A DNA stretch of 64,000 bases, from contig JASHNT010000124.1 of assembly GCA_030041495.1 (NCBI GenBank), forward strand, positions 1 to 64,000, given 5' to 3'. The position numbers and the translations under genes are program-made. Below, in pieces: positions 57,031-64,000 of this stretch. The notes beneath the pieces were generated by a model. It was not told the origin of the DNA. It saw only the letters and a list, made by a program, of their open reading frames with translations, and searched no databases. The DNA is from Bryobacteraceae bacterium (GTDB lineage: Bacteria; Acidobacteriota; Terriglobia; Bryobacterales; Bryobacteraceae). Position 1 is the first letter of the stretch. Every line of letters begins with the position of its first letter.

Positions 57031-59253
57031 CTAATCCGCCAGCGGGTTCGGCCGCATCTGGAAGTGGACCACTTTCGGCATTGTTCCCTTGCCGGTTTCA
57101 CTGTGGAACGGAGTGCGGGTGCCCCAGGTGGTCCAGACACCTTTGCCTTTCCAACCGGCTTTGGCGTCGTCGATGCGGCCGTCCATGCCCTTGGCGAAGA
57201 AGCCGAGCGGATAGGGTACGCGCATGATCACGAATTTCCCGTTGACCAGGGCGATCAGGGAATCGGAATCGTTGCCCGTAACGATCGGCGTGTTGCGGCC
57301 GAGGCCCAGCGTATCGAATTGATCCACCCAATCGTAGTAGTGCGAATCGGCGCTGCCGGAGCCGGCCACCCCCATGAACCCCGGACCCGGAGTCTGATAC
57401 AGAGTCCAGCCTTCGGGGCACTGCTGGCCGGTGGCTTTTGGCCCATTCAAGGGACCCTTGCACTTCTTGCGGTCGAAGCTGGCCAGATGGCCGCTGGCCA
57501 AGGCGACCCACACCACGTTGTTGCGATCGATATCCAGACCGCGCGGCGAGAATCCCGAAACGGGCGCCTTGGGATTATTCCACGGCACTTCATAATATTC
57601 GGCGAGCGCGGTTTCCGGCGGATTCGATCCCGGGCTCAGGCGCACGATCCCTCCCGGGAACCCGAGCACGCTGCCCCAGATATTGCCATCCGTGGCGATG
57701 GCGAGCCCGTAAAACGCCGCGTTGAGGCGCGTGTCCTTGTTCGGGTCGATTTTCACGTTGACGGCGGAGTTGGTTCCGAGGCTCTCGCCGCTGGGCGCGG
57801 TGAGCACCATCTGTTCGGAGTCCACATAAGCGTCGCGCTTACCGTTGCCGTTGGTGTCGAGCACCAACGCGGTCCAGCCTTGCGACTTCGCGGCGTCATG
57901 AGTCTGGTCCCAGACCTTGGTATTGAGCCACCCGACCACTCCGCCGCCCCCGCCGCTGCTGGTCCACAGCGTGTTGTTGGCGTCCTCGGCGAAAAGCAAG
58001 TGATGCGTAGAGAAGCAGGTGTCGATCATCTCGGTTTTGCCGGTTTTGGGATTATAAACCGCGAGCTGGCGGCCGGAATTATTCAGCGGCGTAAGCTTGG
58101 CGGAAATCAGGCCGGAACCGGCCTTGCAGAAAGCCGGATCGGCGTTAGCCCGAATCCGCGAGGTGTACCACAAGCGGCCCTGCGCGTCGAACATCGGATT
58201 GTGGACCGTGGTGTGGCTATCCCAGATCGGCTCATCGCCCCAGAAATTGGACGGCTGAAGAGGCTTGGGCTGGCCCGGCGTGTCGGGGTCACGATAAGGA
58301 ATCTTAACCTCGGAGATTTTATTGTGGACGGGGTCCAGCACCGGCAGATAATCGCGGCTCTCCTCGGGCGAGCCGTAAATCAATCCGTTGGCGTTGACGC
58401 TGGGATTGCGCTTGTCAGTGGAGATTTCGTCGTGCAGGTAAGCCTTCGGGTCGGCCCAATCCCATTGCGTGATCACCACGTTGCGCTCGACGCCCTGCGG
58501 CCTGGGAGGAGCTTCTGCAGGAAGCTCGCCGTGAGCGACGCGCGTGGTCCAGTCGCCGAATTCGGCCGTGGCGCGCTCGGCCCCAAGCTGGTTGAGGCCG
58601 CCCATCATCGCGTTGCCGGCCTGCCCGGATTGAACCCGGCGGAGCCAGGCTTTGGCGGGCGAATCGAGATTGGCGAACATGGGCGGAATGGTGCGCGTGT
58701 AGGCGTTGCCGAGTTGGTGGCAGGATTCGCAGCTATCGGTCTTGATCAAATGGATCCATTGACCCTGGGTCTTGATGCTGGTGGCGATGCCGTTGCCGTT
58801 GGGGCCGGTTCCCGGAAATTGCTTTTTATCGGGAATGCGCAACATGGAATACCAGTAATTCGCGGGATATAGCTGCGCGGCGGTTTTGGCATTGGGCGCG
58901 ACGGTTGGCTTGAGATCGACGGTCTTGCCGGTCTCGGTCTCGACCTTCGGCGAATCGACCAAGCCGTAGCCTCTGGCCCACACCGTGTATTTGGCTCTGG
59001 GAAGGTCGGGGATCAGATAGCGGCCGCGATCGTCGGTGACGACCTCTTTGATATAGCGGGTGGGAAGATCGGTGGTTTCGGCGATGACCCACACGCCAGC
59101 CTCCGGGCCCTTGGAACTGGAGACGACGCCTCCGATTTCGTTGGCCTTGACGGAGGACTGCTGGGCGTGGAGCCTGGAGGGGCTCGCGAGGAAGTAACCG
59201 GCGACAGCGAGCGCAACGATGCCGGCGCAATAGAGAAGCTTGGAACGGAGCAT
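57031..59253 (-). CDS. secreted cytochrome-like protein: carboxypeptidase-regulatory domain, CxxCH, beta-propeller
   Basis: 740 residues. Signal (about 1-30), a carboxypeptidase-regulatory sandwich (about 38-115; 'VVTDDRGRYLIPDLPRAKYT'), then 'LIKTDSCESCHQLGNAYTRT' with a c-type haem motif at about residues 174-178. A long repetitive region with Vgb/NHL-like blades follows ('NPMFDAQGRLWYTSRI', 'GLAIATDGNIWGSVLGFPGG', 'GLDIDRNNVVWVALASGHLA'). Periplasmic or extracellular electron-transfer or lyase-like roles are possible; none is proven. Monocistronic. Confidence 0.85.
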   Translation of the reverse strand: MLRSKLLYCAGIVALAVAGYFLASPSRLHAQQSSVKANEIGGVVSSSKGPEAGVWVIAETTDLPTRYIKEVVTDDRGRYLIPDLPRAKYTVWARGYGLVDSPKVETETGKTVDLKPTVAPNAKTAAQLYPANYWYSMLRIPDKKQFPGTGPNGNGIATSIKTQGQWIHLIKTDSCESCHQLGNAYTRTIPPMFANLDSPAKAWLRRVQSGQAGNAMMGGLNQLGAERATAEFGDWTTRVAHGELPAEAPPRPQGVERNVVITQWDWADPKAYLHDEISTDKRNPSVNANGLIYGSPEESRDYLPVLDPVHNKISEVKIPYRDPDTPGQPKPLQPSNFWGDEPIWDSHTTVHNPMFDAQGRLWYTSRIRANADPAFCKAGSGLISAKLTPLNNSGRQLAVYNPKTGKTEMIDTCFSTHHLLFAEDANNTLWTSSGGGGGVVGWLNTKVWDQTHDAAKSQGWTALVLDTNGNGKRDAYVDSEQMVLTAPSGESLGTNSAVNVKIDPNKDTRLNAAFYGLAIATDGNIWGSVLGFPGGIVRLSPGSNPPETALAEYYEVPWNNPKAPVSGFSPRGLDIDRNNVVWVALASGHLASFDRKKCKGPLNGPKATGQQCPEGWTLYQTPGPGFMGVAGSGSADSHYYDWVDQFDTLGLGRNTPIVTGNDSDSLIALVNGKFVIMRVPYPLGFFAKGMDGRIDDAKAGWKGKGVWTTWGTRTPFHSETGKGTMPKVVHFQMRPNPLAD

Positions 59254-59343
59254 AGTCGATCTCCTTTGCGCTTGCCAGTATATACCGGAACAAGGGGAGC
59301 CGTGCCCACGTGGGGAGGATTGCCTCAGAAGGGTTTCCGTGGG

Positions 59344-59685
59344 CTAAAGCCGGGTCCGGCTTCGCCAGTTCCGGTAGTCTGTCCCAAATCTTTCCGCCAG
59401 AAGTTTGTTCTCGCGCCGCGCGTTCCCGACCTGCAACGGCAGCAGAACAACCAGAACTGCCAGCACCCACCAGGAGTCCAGCGCCAGCGCAAGTCCCAAC
59501 ACGGTCAAGTCCATGAACACGTACATCGGATGCCGAATGCGCGAATAGAGTCCATTGGTAACCAGCGCCGATGCTTTCGGGGTGACCGAAAAGGACTTGC
59601 CCAACTGAACACGTGAAAGCACAACCAGCGCGAAAGCCGCAATGGCAACCACCCAGCCCGCAAGCCTTGGCACATTCGACTCCAT
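59344..59685 (-). CDS. isoprenylcysteine carboxyl methyltransferase-like membrane protein
   Basis: 113 residues, three to four membrane segments. 'LVTNGLYSRIRHPMYVFMDL' is the conserved SAM/substrate stretch of ICMT/PEMT enzymes, and 'RRENKLLAERFGTDYRNW' is the C-terminal helix. Small, but within the range of bacterial members. Its tail is similar in style to the methyltransferase fragment at 10024-10101. Confidence 0.85.
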   Translation of the reverse strand: MESNVPRLAGWVVAIAAFALVVLSRVQLGKSFSVTPKASALVTNGLYSRIRHPMYVFMDLTVLGLALALDSWWVLAVLVVLLPLQVGNARRENKLLAERFGTDYRNWRSRTRL

Positions 59686-59888
59686 CCCGATGCCCCCTCA
59701 ATGGGTTGCAAGCCCGTTACTTTATCGCAAGGCGCTCAAAGGATTCAAACTGTCCTCGGCCAGGCGTTCGGTAGCGCAGATGACCGGGGAGCCAGCCGCG
59801 CTCCGGGCCGTGGCGCAGTACGGTGGGCAGCTTGGACAGAATTTTCACAGCGGACGGCGTGCTAGACTGGGGTTTCCGAAGTAAATCA

Positions 59889-60968
59889 GTGGTCTCCCGC
59901 CGTACGTTCCTCTCCTCGTGCCTGGCAGCAGGTGTGTGCGCGAAGAGCGCGCCGATTGTCACCCTGCCCAAGCCAAGATATTCGACCCTGGCCCTCGACC
60001 TCGTTCACCGTTCCACCGTCATCGACATGCTGGGCCTGCTGACGCTCAACTACAAGAAGCTGGGCATCTGGGAGACCGACCCGGCGCGGTTCCAACCCAG
60101 CGATTTCCAGCGTCTGAAGGATTCCGGCATCAACATTTTCCATCCCGCCGTCGGCTTCGTCGAAGGGGACATTTACAAGGAGTCCTTGAGAGACATCACC
60201 GGCTGGAACCTGTTCATCGCCGGCCATCAGGACGACTTCATCCGGATCGATGCGCCCGGAGACATCGAGCATGCGAAGGCCAAGGGAAAAATTGGAATCG
60301 TCATTGGGCAACAAAATTCCGAGCATTTCCGCACGGTGGATGACGTGGACAAGTTCTACGCCATGGGGCAGAGAGTCTCGCAACTGACGTATCGGGACAA
60401 CCGGATCGGCGGAGGGTCGACGGATCCGAAGAACATCGGGCTTACGCAATACGGCGGCGAGATCGTGCAGCGAATGAATGAACTGGGGATGGCGATCGAC
60501 GTCTCGCATTGCTCAGACCGGACAGCTCTGGACGCGATCGCGGCGTCGAGTAAGCCGGTGCTGGTGACGCACGCCAACTGCCGCGCATTGGTGCCGGGTA
60601 GCGCGCGCTGCCGCACCGACGAGACGATCAAGAAGCTCGCAGCCAAGGGCGGAGTGCTGGGTGTGACCATGGTGCGGATCTTCGTGGGCACCAAGGGGCG
60701 CGTGACGATTGAAGACGTGCTGGACCACATTGAGCATGTCGTCGAGATTGCCGGGATCGAGCACGTGGGCGTGGGGACCGATGTCGATCTGGATGGGCGC
60801 GACCGCGCGGGCGCCGAAAAGCGCAGCGATTTGGACGGGCTAGTTTACTCGAACAAGATCTACGAGCTCACCGAAGGCCTGATCCGGCGCAAATACAGCC
60901 AGCAGAACATCGAACTGATCCTGGGCAAAAATTTCGAGCGGGCTCTGGGCGAGATCTGGAAAGCCTGA
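59889..60968 (+). CDS. membrane dipeptidase (peptidase family M19)
   Basis: 359 residues from GTG 59889, whose product begins VSRRTFLSSCLAAGV, a Tat-like signal. 'IDVSHCSDRTALDAI', 'VTHANCRALVPGSARCRTDE' and 'IAGIEHVGVGTDVDLDGRDR' are zinc-site regions of renal-dipeptidase-type enzymes; the first HxD site is degenerate (VHRSTVIDML). It cleaves dipeptides in the periplasm. It ends 1 bp from the stop of tig (convergent). Confidence 0.88.
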   Translation: MVSRRTFLSSCLAAGVCAKSAPIVTLPKPRYSTLALDLVHRSTVIDMLGLLTLNYKKLGIWETDPARFQPSDFQRLKDSGINIFHPAVGFVEGDIYKESLRDITGWNLFIAGHQDDFIRIDAPGDIEHAKAKGKIGIVIGQQNSEHFRTVDDVDKFYAMGQRVSQLTYRDNRIGGGSTDPKNIGLTQYGGEIVQRMNELGMAIDVSHCSDRTALDAIAASSKPVLVTHANCRALVPGSARCRTDETIKKLAAKGGVLGVTMVRIFVGTKGRVTIEDVLDHIEHVVEIAGIEHVGVGTDVDLDGRDRAGAEKRSDLDGLVYSNKIYELTEGLIRRKYSQQNIELILGKNFERALGEIWKA

Positions 60969-60969
60969 A

Positions 60970-62286
60970 CTATTCGGATTGAGCTTCGGGCTCTGATCCC
61001 TCGCCCGCTGATTCTTCGGGCTCCGGTCCCGCTTCCTTGCGAGCCTTCTCAAACAGCAGGTTCAGCGTTTTCTCCGTGCGGATATTGGCGGCGATCTTGC
61101 CGAGCACGCCTTCCTTCTGAAGCTTGGCGCGCGTGACGGCGACGGCTTCGCGCTGCTGGCGTGCGATGCGCTGCACTTCGCGGTCGACCTCTTCCTGAGT
61201 GGGCGCGATGGCTTCGCGCTCGCCGATTTTATCCAGCAGCAGTGAAGCTTTCACGTCGCGCGCGGCGCGGTCCTTCTGCGCTTCGCGCAGCTTGTGCCAA
61301 TCCAGCTTCAGGTCCTTGGTATCGACGCCTTGGGCGGACAGCGTACGCAACTGATTTTCGACGTTGATCTGCACCTGGCGGTCAATGTAAGCATCGGGCA
61401 CGGGAAAATCATGCGCGTCGACCAGCTTGTCGAGGAGCTGGTGCTTGGCGTCTTCCTGTGCCCGATGCTCGCGCTCGCGGAAGATGGTTTTGCGGATGGT
61501 TTCCTTTAGTTCTTCGAGGGTCTGAAAATCGCCCAGATCCTTGGCGAACTCGTCGTTCAGCTCGGGGAGTTCCTTGCGGCGGACGGCCTTGACCGTGGCG
61601 CGGAATTTGACCGTGCGCCCGGCGAGCTGTTTGCGCTCGTAGTCTTCCGGGTAGACAACTTCGAATTCCCGCTGTTCATCCGGAGACGCCCCACGCAGAT
61701 TTTCCGTGAACACCGGCATGGTAGCTTCATCGCCGAGCTTGACGACCAGCTCGTCCTGTGAAACTTTTTCCGCTACACCCTCCAAGCTTTCGAGCGCAAT
61801 CACCGCGTAGTCGCCGCCGGCCAGCGGCCGGGGCTCTTCGTTGACAAATTCGGCCTTCTGATCGCGGAGCTGCTCGATGCGCTGCTCCACGTCGGCGTCG
61901 GTGACTTCGGGCTCGGAGTAGTTGATGGTCAGGCCGAGGTAATCGCCCAAATCGAATTCCGGGGCGACTTCAAATTCGGCCTTGAACTTCAGAGGCTCAC
62001 CGGCGTGCATGTGGAGATCGGTGATCTCCGGCCGGCTTACCGGGTGGAGGTTTTCCTTTTCCGCGGCCTCGTTGAAGAAGCGCGGCACCAGCTTTTCGAT
62101 GACTTCCTGGCGGATGTCGCCGGCGAAGCGGGTTTTGACCAGACTGAGCGGGGCCTTGCCAGGGCGGAAACCAGGCAGCCTTACTTTGGCCTGGATACCG
62201 GCAACGGCCCGCTCGGTTTCTTTCTCGACTTCCGCGGCGGGAATCGTGATTTCAAGAGAATGCTTGCAGCCTTCGATTAGCGCCAC
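60970..62286 (-). CDS. tig: trigger factor
   Basis: 438 residues from GTG 62286. The ribosome-binding signature GFRPGKAP is present in 'RLPGFRPGKAPLSLVKTRF', then a PPIase-like FKBP domain ('RPLAGGDYAVIALESLEGVA') and the helical C-terminal chaperone domain. The very end is acidic (EEGSE-type, 'PEPEESAGEGSEPEAQSE'). It holds nascent chains at the exit tunnel. It lies 38 nt after metK and may be co-transcribed with it. Confidence 0.95.
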   Translation of the reverse strand: MALIEGCKHSLEITIPAAEVEKETERAVAGIQAKVRLPGFRPGKAPLSLVKTRFAGDIRQEVIEKLVPRFFNEAAEKENLHPVSRPEITDLHMHAGEPLKFKAEFEVAPEFDLGDYLGLTINYSEPEVTDADVEQRIEQLRDQKAEFVNEEPRPLAGGDYAVIALESLEGVAEKVSQDELVVKLGDEATMPVFTENLRGASPDEQREFEVVYPEDYERKQLAGRTVKFRATVKAVRRKELPELNDEFAKDLGDFQTLEELKETIRKTIFREREHRAQEDAKHQLLDKLVDAHDFPVPDAYIDRQVQINVENQLRTLSAQGVDTKDLKLDWHKLREAQKDRAARDVKASLLLDKIGEREAIAPTQEEVDREVQRIARQQREAVAVTRAKLQKEGVLGKIAANIRTEKTLNLLFEKARKEAGPEPEESAGEGSEPEAQSE

Positions 62287-62324
62287 GATTTGCGATCCTG
62301 ACTTGTGCTAAATGTGCTGAGCGA

Positions 62325-63482
62325 TTATGTGCGCGCGGCGGCCGCGGGTTTGCCGGATTCAGCCAAGACGGCAGCCTTGTCGGTGGCTTCCCACGAGAAA
62401 GTGTCTTCCACGCGGCCGAAGTGCCCGAAGGCAGCGGTTTTGCGGTAAATCGGCCGGCGCAGCTTGAGCGATTCGATCATGCCCTTGGGCGTCAACTGGA
62501 AGTTGGAGCGGATCAGGCTGACCAAATGCTCTTCGCTCAGAGCGCCGGTGCCGAACGTGTTGACCATGACGGATACCGGCTCAGCCACGCCGATCGCGTA
62601 GGCAAGCTGCACTTCGCAGCGCTTGGCCAACCCGGCTGCAACGATGTTCTTGGCGACGTAGCGGGCCATGTAGCACGCCGAACGATCCACCTTGGTCGGG
62701 TCTTTTCCAGAAAATGCGCCTCCGCCGTGACGGCCCATGCCGCCGTAGGTGTCGACGATGATTTTGCGGCCGGTCAAGCCGGTGTCGCCGTGGGGTCCGC
62801 CGATGACGAAACGGCCGGTGGGGTTGATGTGATACTTGGTGCCGGAATCGACCATCGCGGAAGGGACCACGGGATCGATGATGTGCTTCTTGACGTCGGC
62901 GCGGAGCTGCTCCGTGGTGACGTCGTCATCGTGTTGGGTGGAGACCACCACTGCGTCGATGCGCTTGGGCTGGCCGTGCACGTATTCGACGCTGACCTGG
63001 CTCTTGCCGTCGGGGCGCAGATAGCTGAGCTTGCCGAAGCGGCGGATCTCGCTCAACTGGCGGCACAGCTTGTGGGCCATCATGATGGGCAGAGGCATCA
63101 GCTCTTCGGTTTCGTCGCAGGCGTAGCCGAACATCAGGCCCTGGTCGCCGGCGCCGCCGGTATCCACGCCCATCGCGATATCGGGCGATTGCGTCTGGAT
63201 GGCGTTCAGGATGCCGCAGGTCTTGGCGTCGTAGCCCATTTTGGCGTCGGTGAAGCCGATGTCGGCGATGACTTCGCGCGCCAGCTTCGGCACGTCCAGC
63301 ACCGACTTGGTGGTGATTTCACCCGCCACTACGCAGAGGCCGGTGGTGACCAGCGTTTCGCAGGCCACACGGCCGGTGGGGTCGCCGGCCAGCACGGCGT
63401 CAAGCACCGCATCCGAAATCTGATCCGCCATCTTGTCCGGGTGGCCTTCGGTCACCGATTCGGACGTGAAAATGTGTCGCAT
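62325..63482 (-). CDS. metK: S-adenosylmethionine synthetase
   Basis: 385 residues from ATG 63482 ([20 protein letters not shown]). '[16 protein letters not shown]' and '[20 protein letters not shown]' are the two MetK signatures. It makes SAM from methionine and ATP. Divergent from ahcY, giving a SAM-cycle pair with a 169-bp shared promoter region. An upstream in-frame start 10 codons earlier is rejected because the conserved family start is at MRHIF. Confidence 0.96.
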   Translation of the reverse strand: MRHIFTSESVTEGHPDKMADQISDAVLDAVLAGDPTGRVACETLVTTGLCVVAGEITTKSVLDVPKLAREVIADIGFTDAKMGYDAKTCGILNAIQTQSPDIAMGVDTGGAGDQGLMFGYACDETEELMPLPIMMAHKLCRQLSEIRRFGKLSYLRPDGKSQVSVEYVHGQPKRIDAVVVSTQHDDDVTTEQLRADVKKHIIDPVVPSAMVDSGTKYHINPTGRFVIGGPHGDTGLTGRKIIVDTYGGMGRHGGGAFSGKDPTKVDRSACYMARYVAKNIVAAGLAKRCEVQLAYAIGVAEPVSVMVNTFGTGALSEEHLVSLIRSNFQLTPKGMIESLKLRRPIYRKTAAFGHFGRVEDTFSWEATDKAAVLAESGKPAAAART

Positions 63483-63651
63483 AGTATCTGCCACTTCGCC
63501 AATCCTCCACAATGCTCAGAGTCCCGCCGCTCCAACACGGCCGGGAGGTTTATTTCAGGTCTACAGTGAAGAAACCCAAAATGGATAGTCTAACACACGC
63601 TTTGCATGCATGTGTATTAAGATGGAGGTTTATCTTTTCCCGAGGAGAACA
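63483..63651. promoter_or_regulatory. divergent metK-ahcY control region
   Basis: 169 bp holding the promoters of both genes. GGAGGTTTAT occurs twice (about 63544-63553 and 63622-63631) and a TGCATGCA palindrome lies at about 63602-63611. I see no SAM or SAH riboswitch fold by eye. Confidence 0.5.
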
Positions 63652-64000
63652 ATGAGCACCGCAACCCTACCCAACACGACAGAATACAAAGTAGCCGACA
63701 TGAGTCTGGCCGATTGGGGCCGCAAAGAGATTTCCATCGCCGAGCACGAGATGCCCGGCCTGATGGCGATCCGGAAGAAATACGCAACGGGCAAGCCGCT
63801 GAAGGGCGTGCGTGTGACCGGTTCGCTGCACATGACCATCCAGACCGCCGTGCTGATCGAGACGCTGGTGGATCTGGGCGCGGACGTGCGCTGGGCGAGC
63901 TGCAATATTTTTTCGACGCAGGATCATGCCGCGGCCGCCATTGCAGCGGCGGGCGTGCCGGTGTTCGCGTGGAAGGGCGAGAGTCTGGAAGAGTATTGGT
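63652..64000 (+). CDS. ahcY: adenosylhomocysteinase, N-terminal part (runs off the window)
   Basis: The visible 116 codons begin behind a CGAGGAGAAC site. '[18 protein letters not shown]', '[20 protein letters not shown]' and '[15 protein letters not shown]' are unmistakable for S-adenosylhomocysteine hydrolase. It removes SAH formed by SAM-dependent methylation, matching the neighbouring metK. The NAD-binding and C-terminal parts lie beyond the right edge. Confidence 0.95.
   Translation, partial: MSTATLPNTTEYKVADMSLADWGRKEISIAEHEMPGLMAIRKKYATGKPLKGVRVTGSLHMTIQTAVLIETLVDLGADVRWASCNIFSTQDHAAAAIAAAGVPVFAWKGESLEEYW

Noticed and set aside
63483-63651. Possible SAM or SAH riboswitch before metK or ahcY
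   Set aside because: I could not find the conserved core nucleotides or helices of the known SAM/SAH classes.

Overview
The window looks like a chromosomal segment of a high-GC acidobacterium of the Solibacter/Bryobacter type. The evidence is the set of family hallmarks: a giant Oar-like TonB-dependent receptor with a carboxypeptidase-regulatory N-terminus (10168-13947), a PadR plus duplicated-permease (ADOP) pair (34214-37179), a secreted protein ending in the TIGR03437 'Solibacter' domain (40750-42429), and many secreted proteins with carboxypeptidase-regulatory or c-type haem modules. The window opens with the 5' part of a 16S rRNA gene on the minus strand and closes in the start of ahcY.

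Layout. 1-1000: 16S rRNA 5' end with a boxA-like leader element and a promoter. 1.0-6.9 kb: a secreted protein of a family that recurs at 53.5 kb, an amidohydrolase, an ASCH protein, a class A penicillin-binding protein of PBP1B type, and a secreted beta-helix protein. 7.0-10.1 kb: an arsenic block (arsR, divergent gapdh-arsJ, then the debris of an arsenate reductase gene and a methyltransferase gene). 10.2-13.9 kb: TonB receptor with its own terminator. 14.2-22.5 kb, all minus: an envelope operon containing KDPG aldolase, preceded by a complete CusCBA-type RND metal-efflux operon with a small coiled-coil tail gene. 23-29.5 kb: HDOD protein, SRPBCC protein, a lone molybdopterin oxidoreductase, a lipoprotein, a haem-binding HAMP protein and a Ser/Thr kinase.

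29.56-32.35 kb is the most interesting part: a 2.78-kb IS1595-type element defined by a perfect 8-bp target duplication and about 24-bp imperfect terminal inverted repeats. Besides the transposase it carries a divergent passenger cluster: a protein with a HEPN-like RX4H motif, two small proteins (one membrane-anchored), a 45-codon antisense-oriented membrane ORF and a run of hairpins. It landed exactly on the stop codon of a higA-like antitoxin gene, and the target duplication preserved that stop.

32.7-45.9 kb: secreted amidohydrolase, PadR/ADOP pair with a probably leaderless promoter, a decayed hicBA locus, a thioredoxin-fold operon that includes a LysW-like zinc ribbon with a long acidic tail, alanyl-tRNA editing protein, TIGR03437 protein, beta-CASP nuclease and argH. 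45.9-57 kb is an accessory stretch: an OLD-family ATPase/nuclease, two Uma2-type nucleases, a nucleoside-salvage operon (pyrimidine phosphorylase, NupC, PNP), tRNA-Gly and tRNA-Thr, a GNAT enzyme, a brnTA toxin-antitoxin pair with a perfect 21-bp operator, and an HNH endonuclease. 57-64 kb returns to core functions: a secreted haem/propeller protein, an M19 dipeptidase, tig, metK and, divergently, ahcY.

All calls rest on reading the sequence and its translations; no database search was run.
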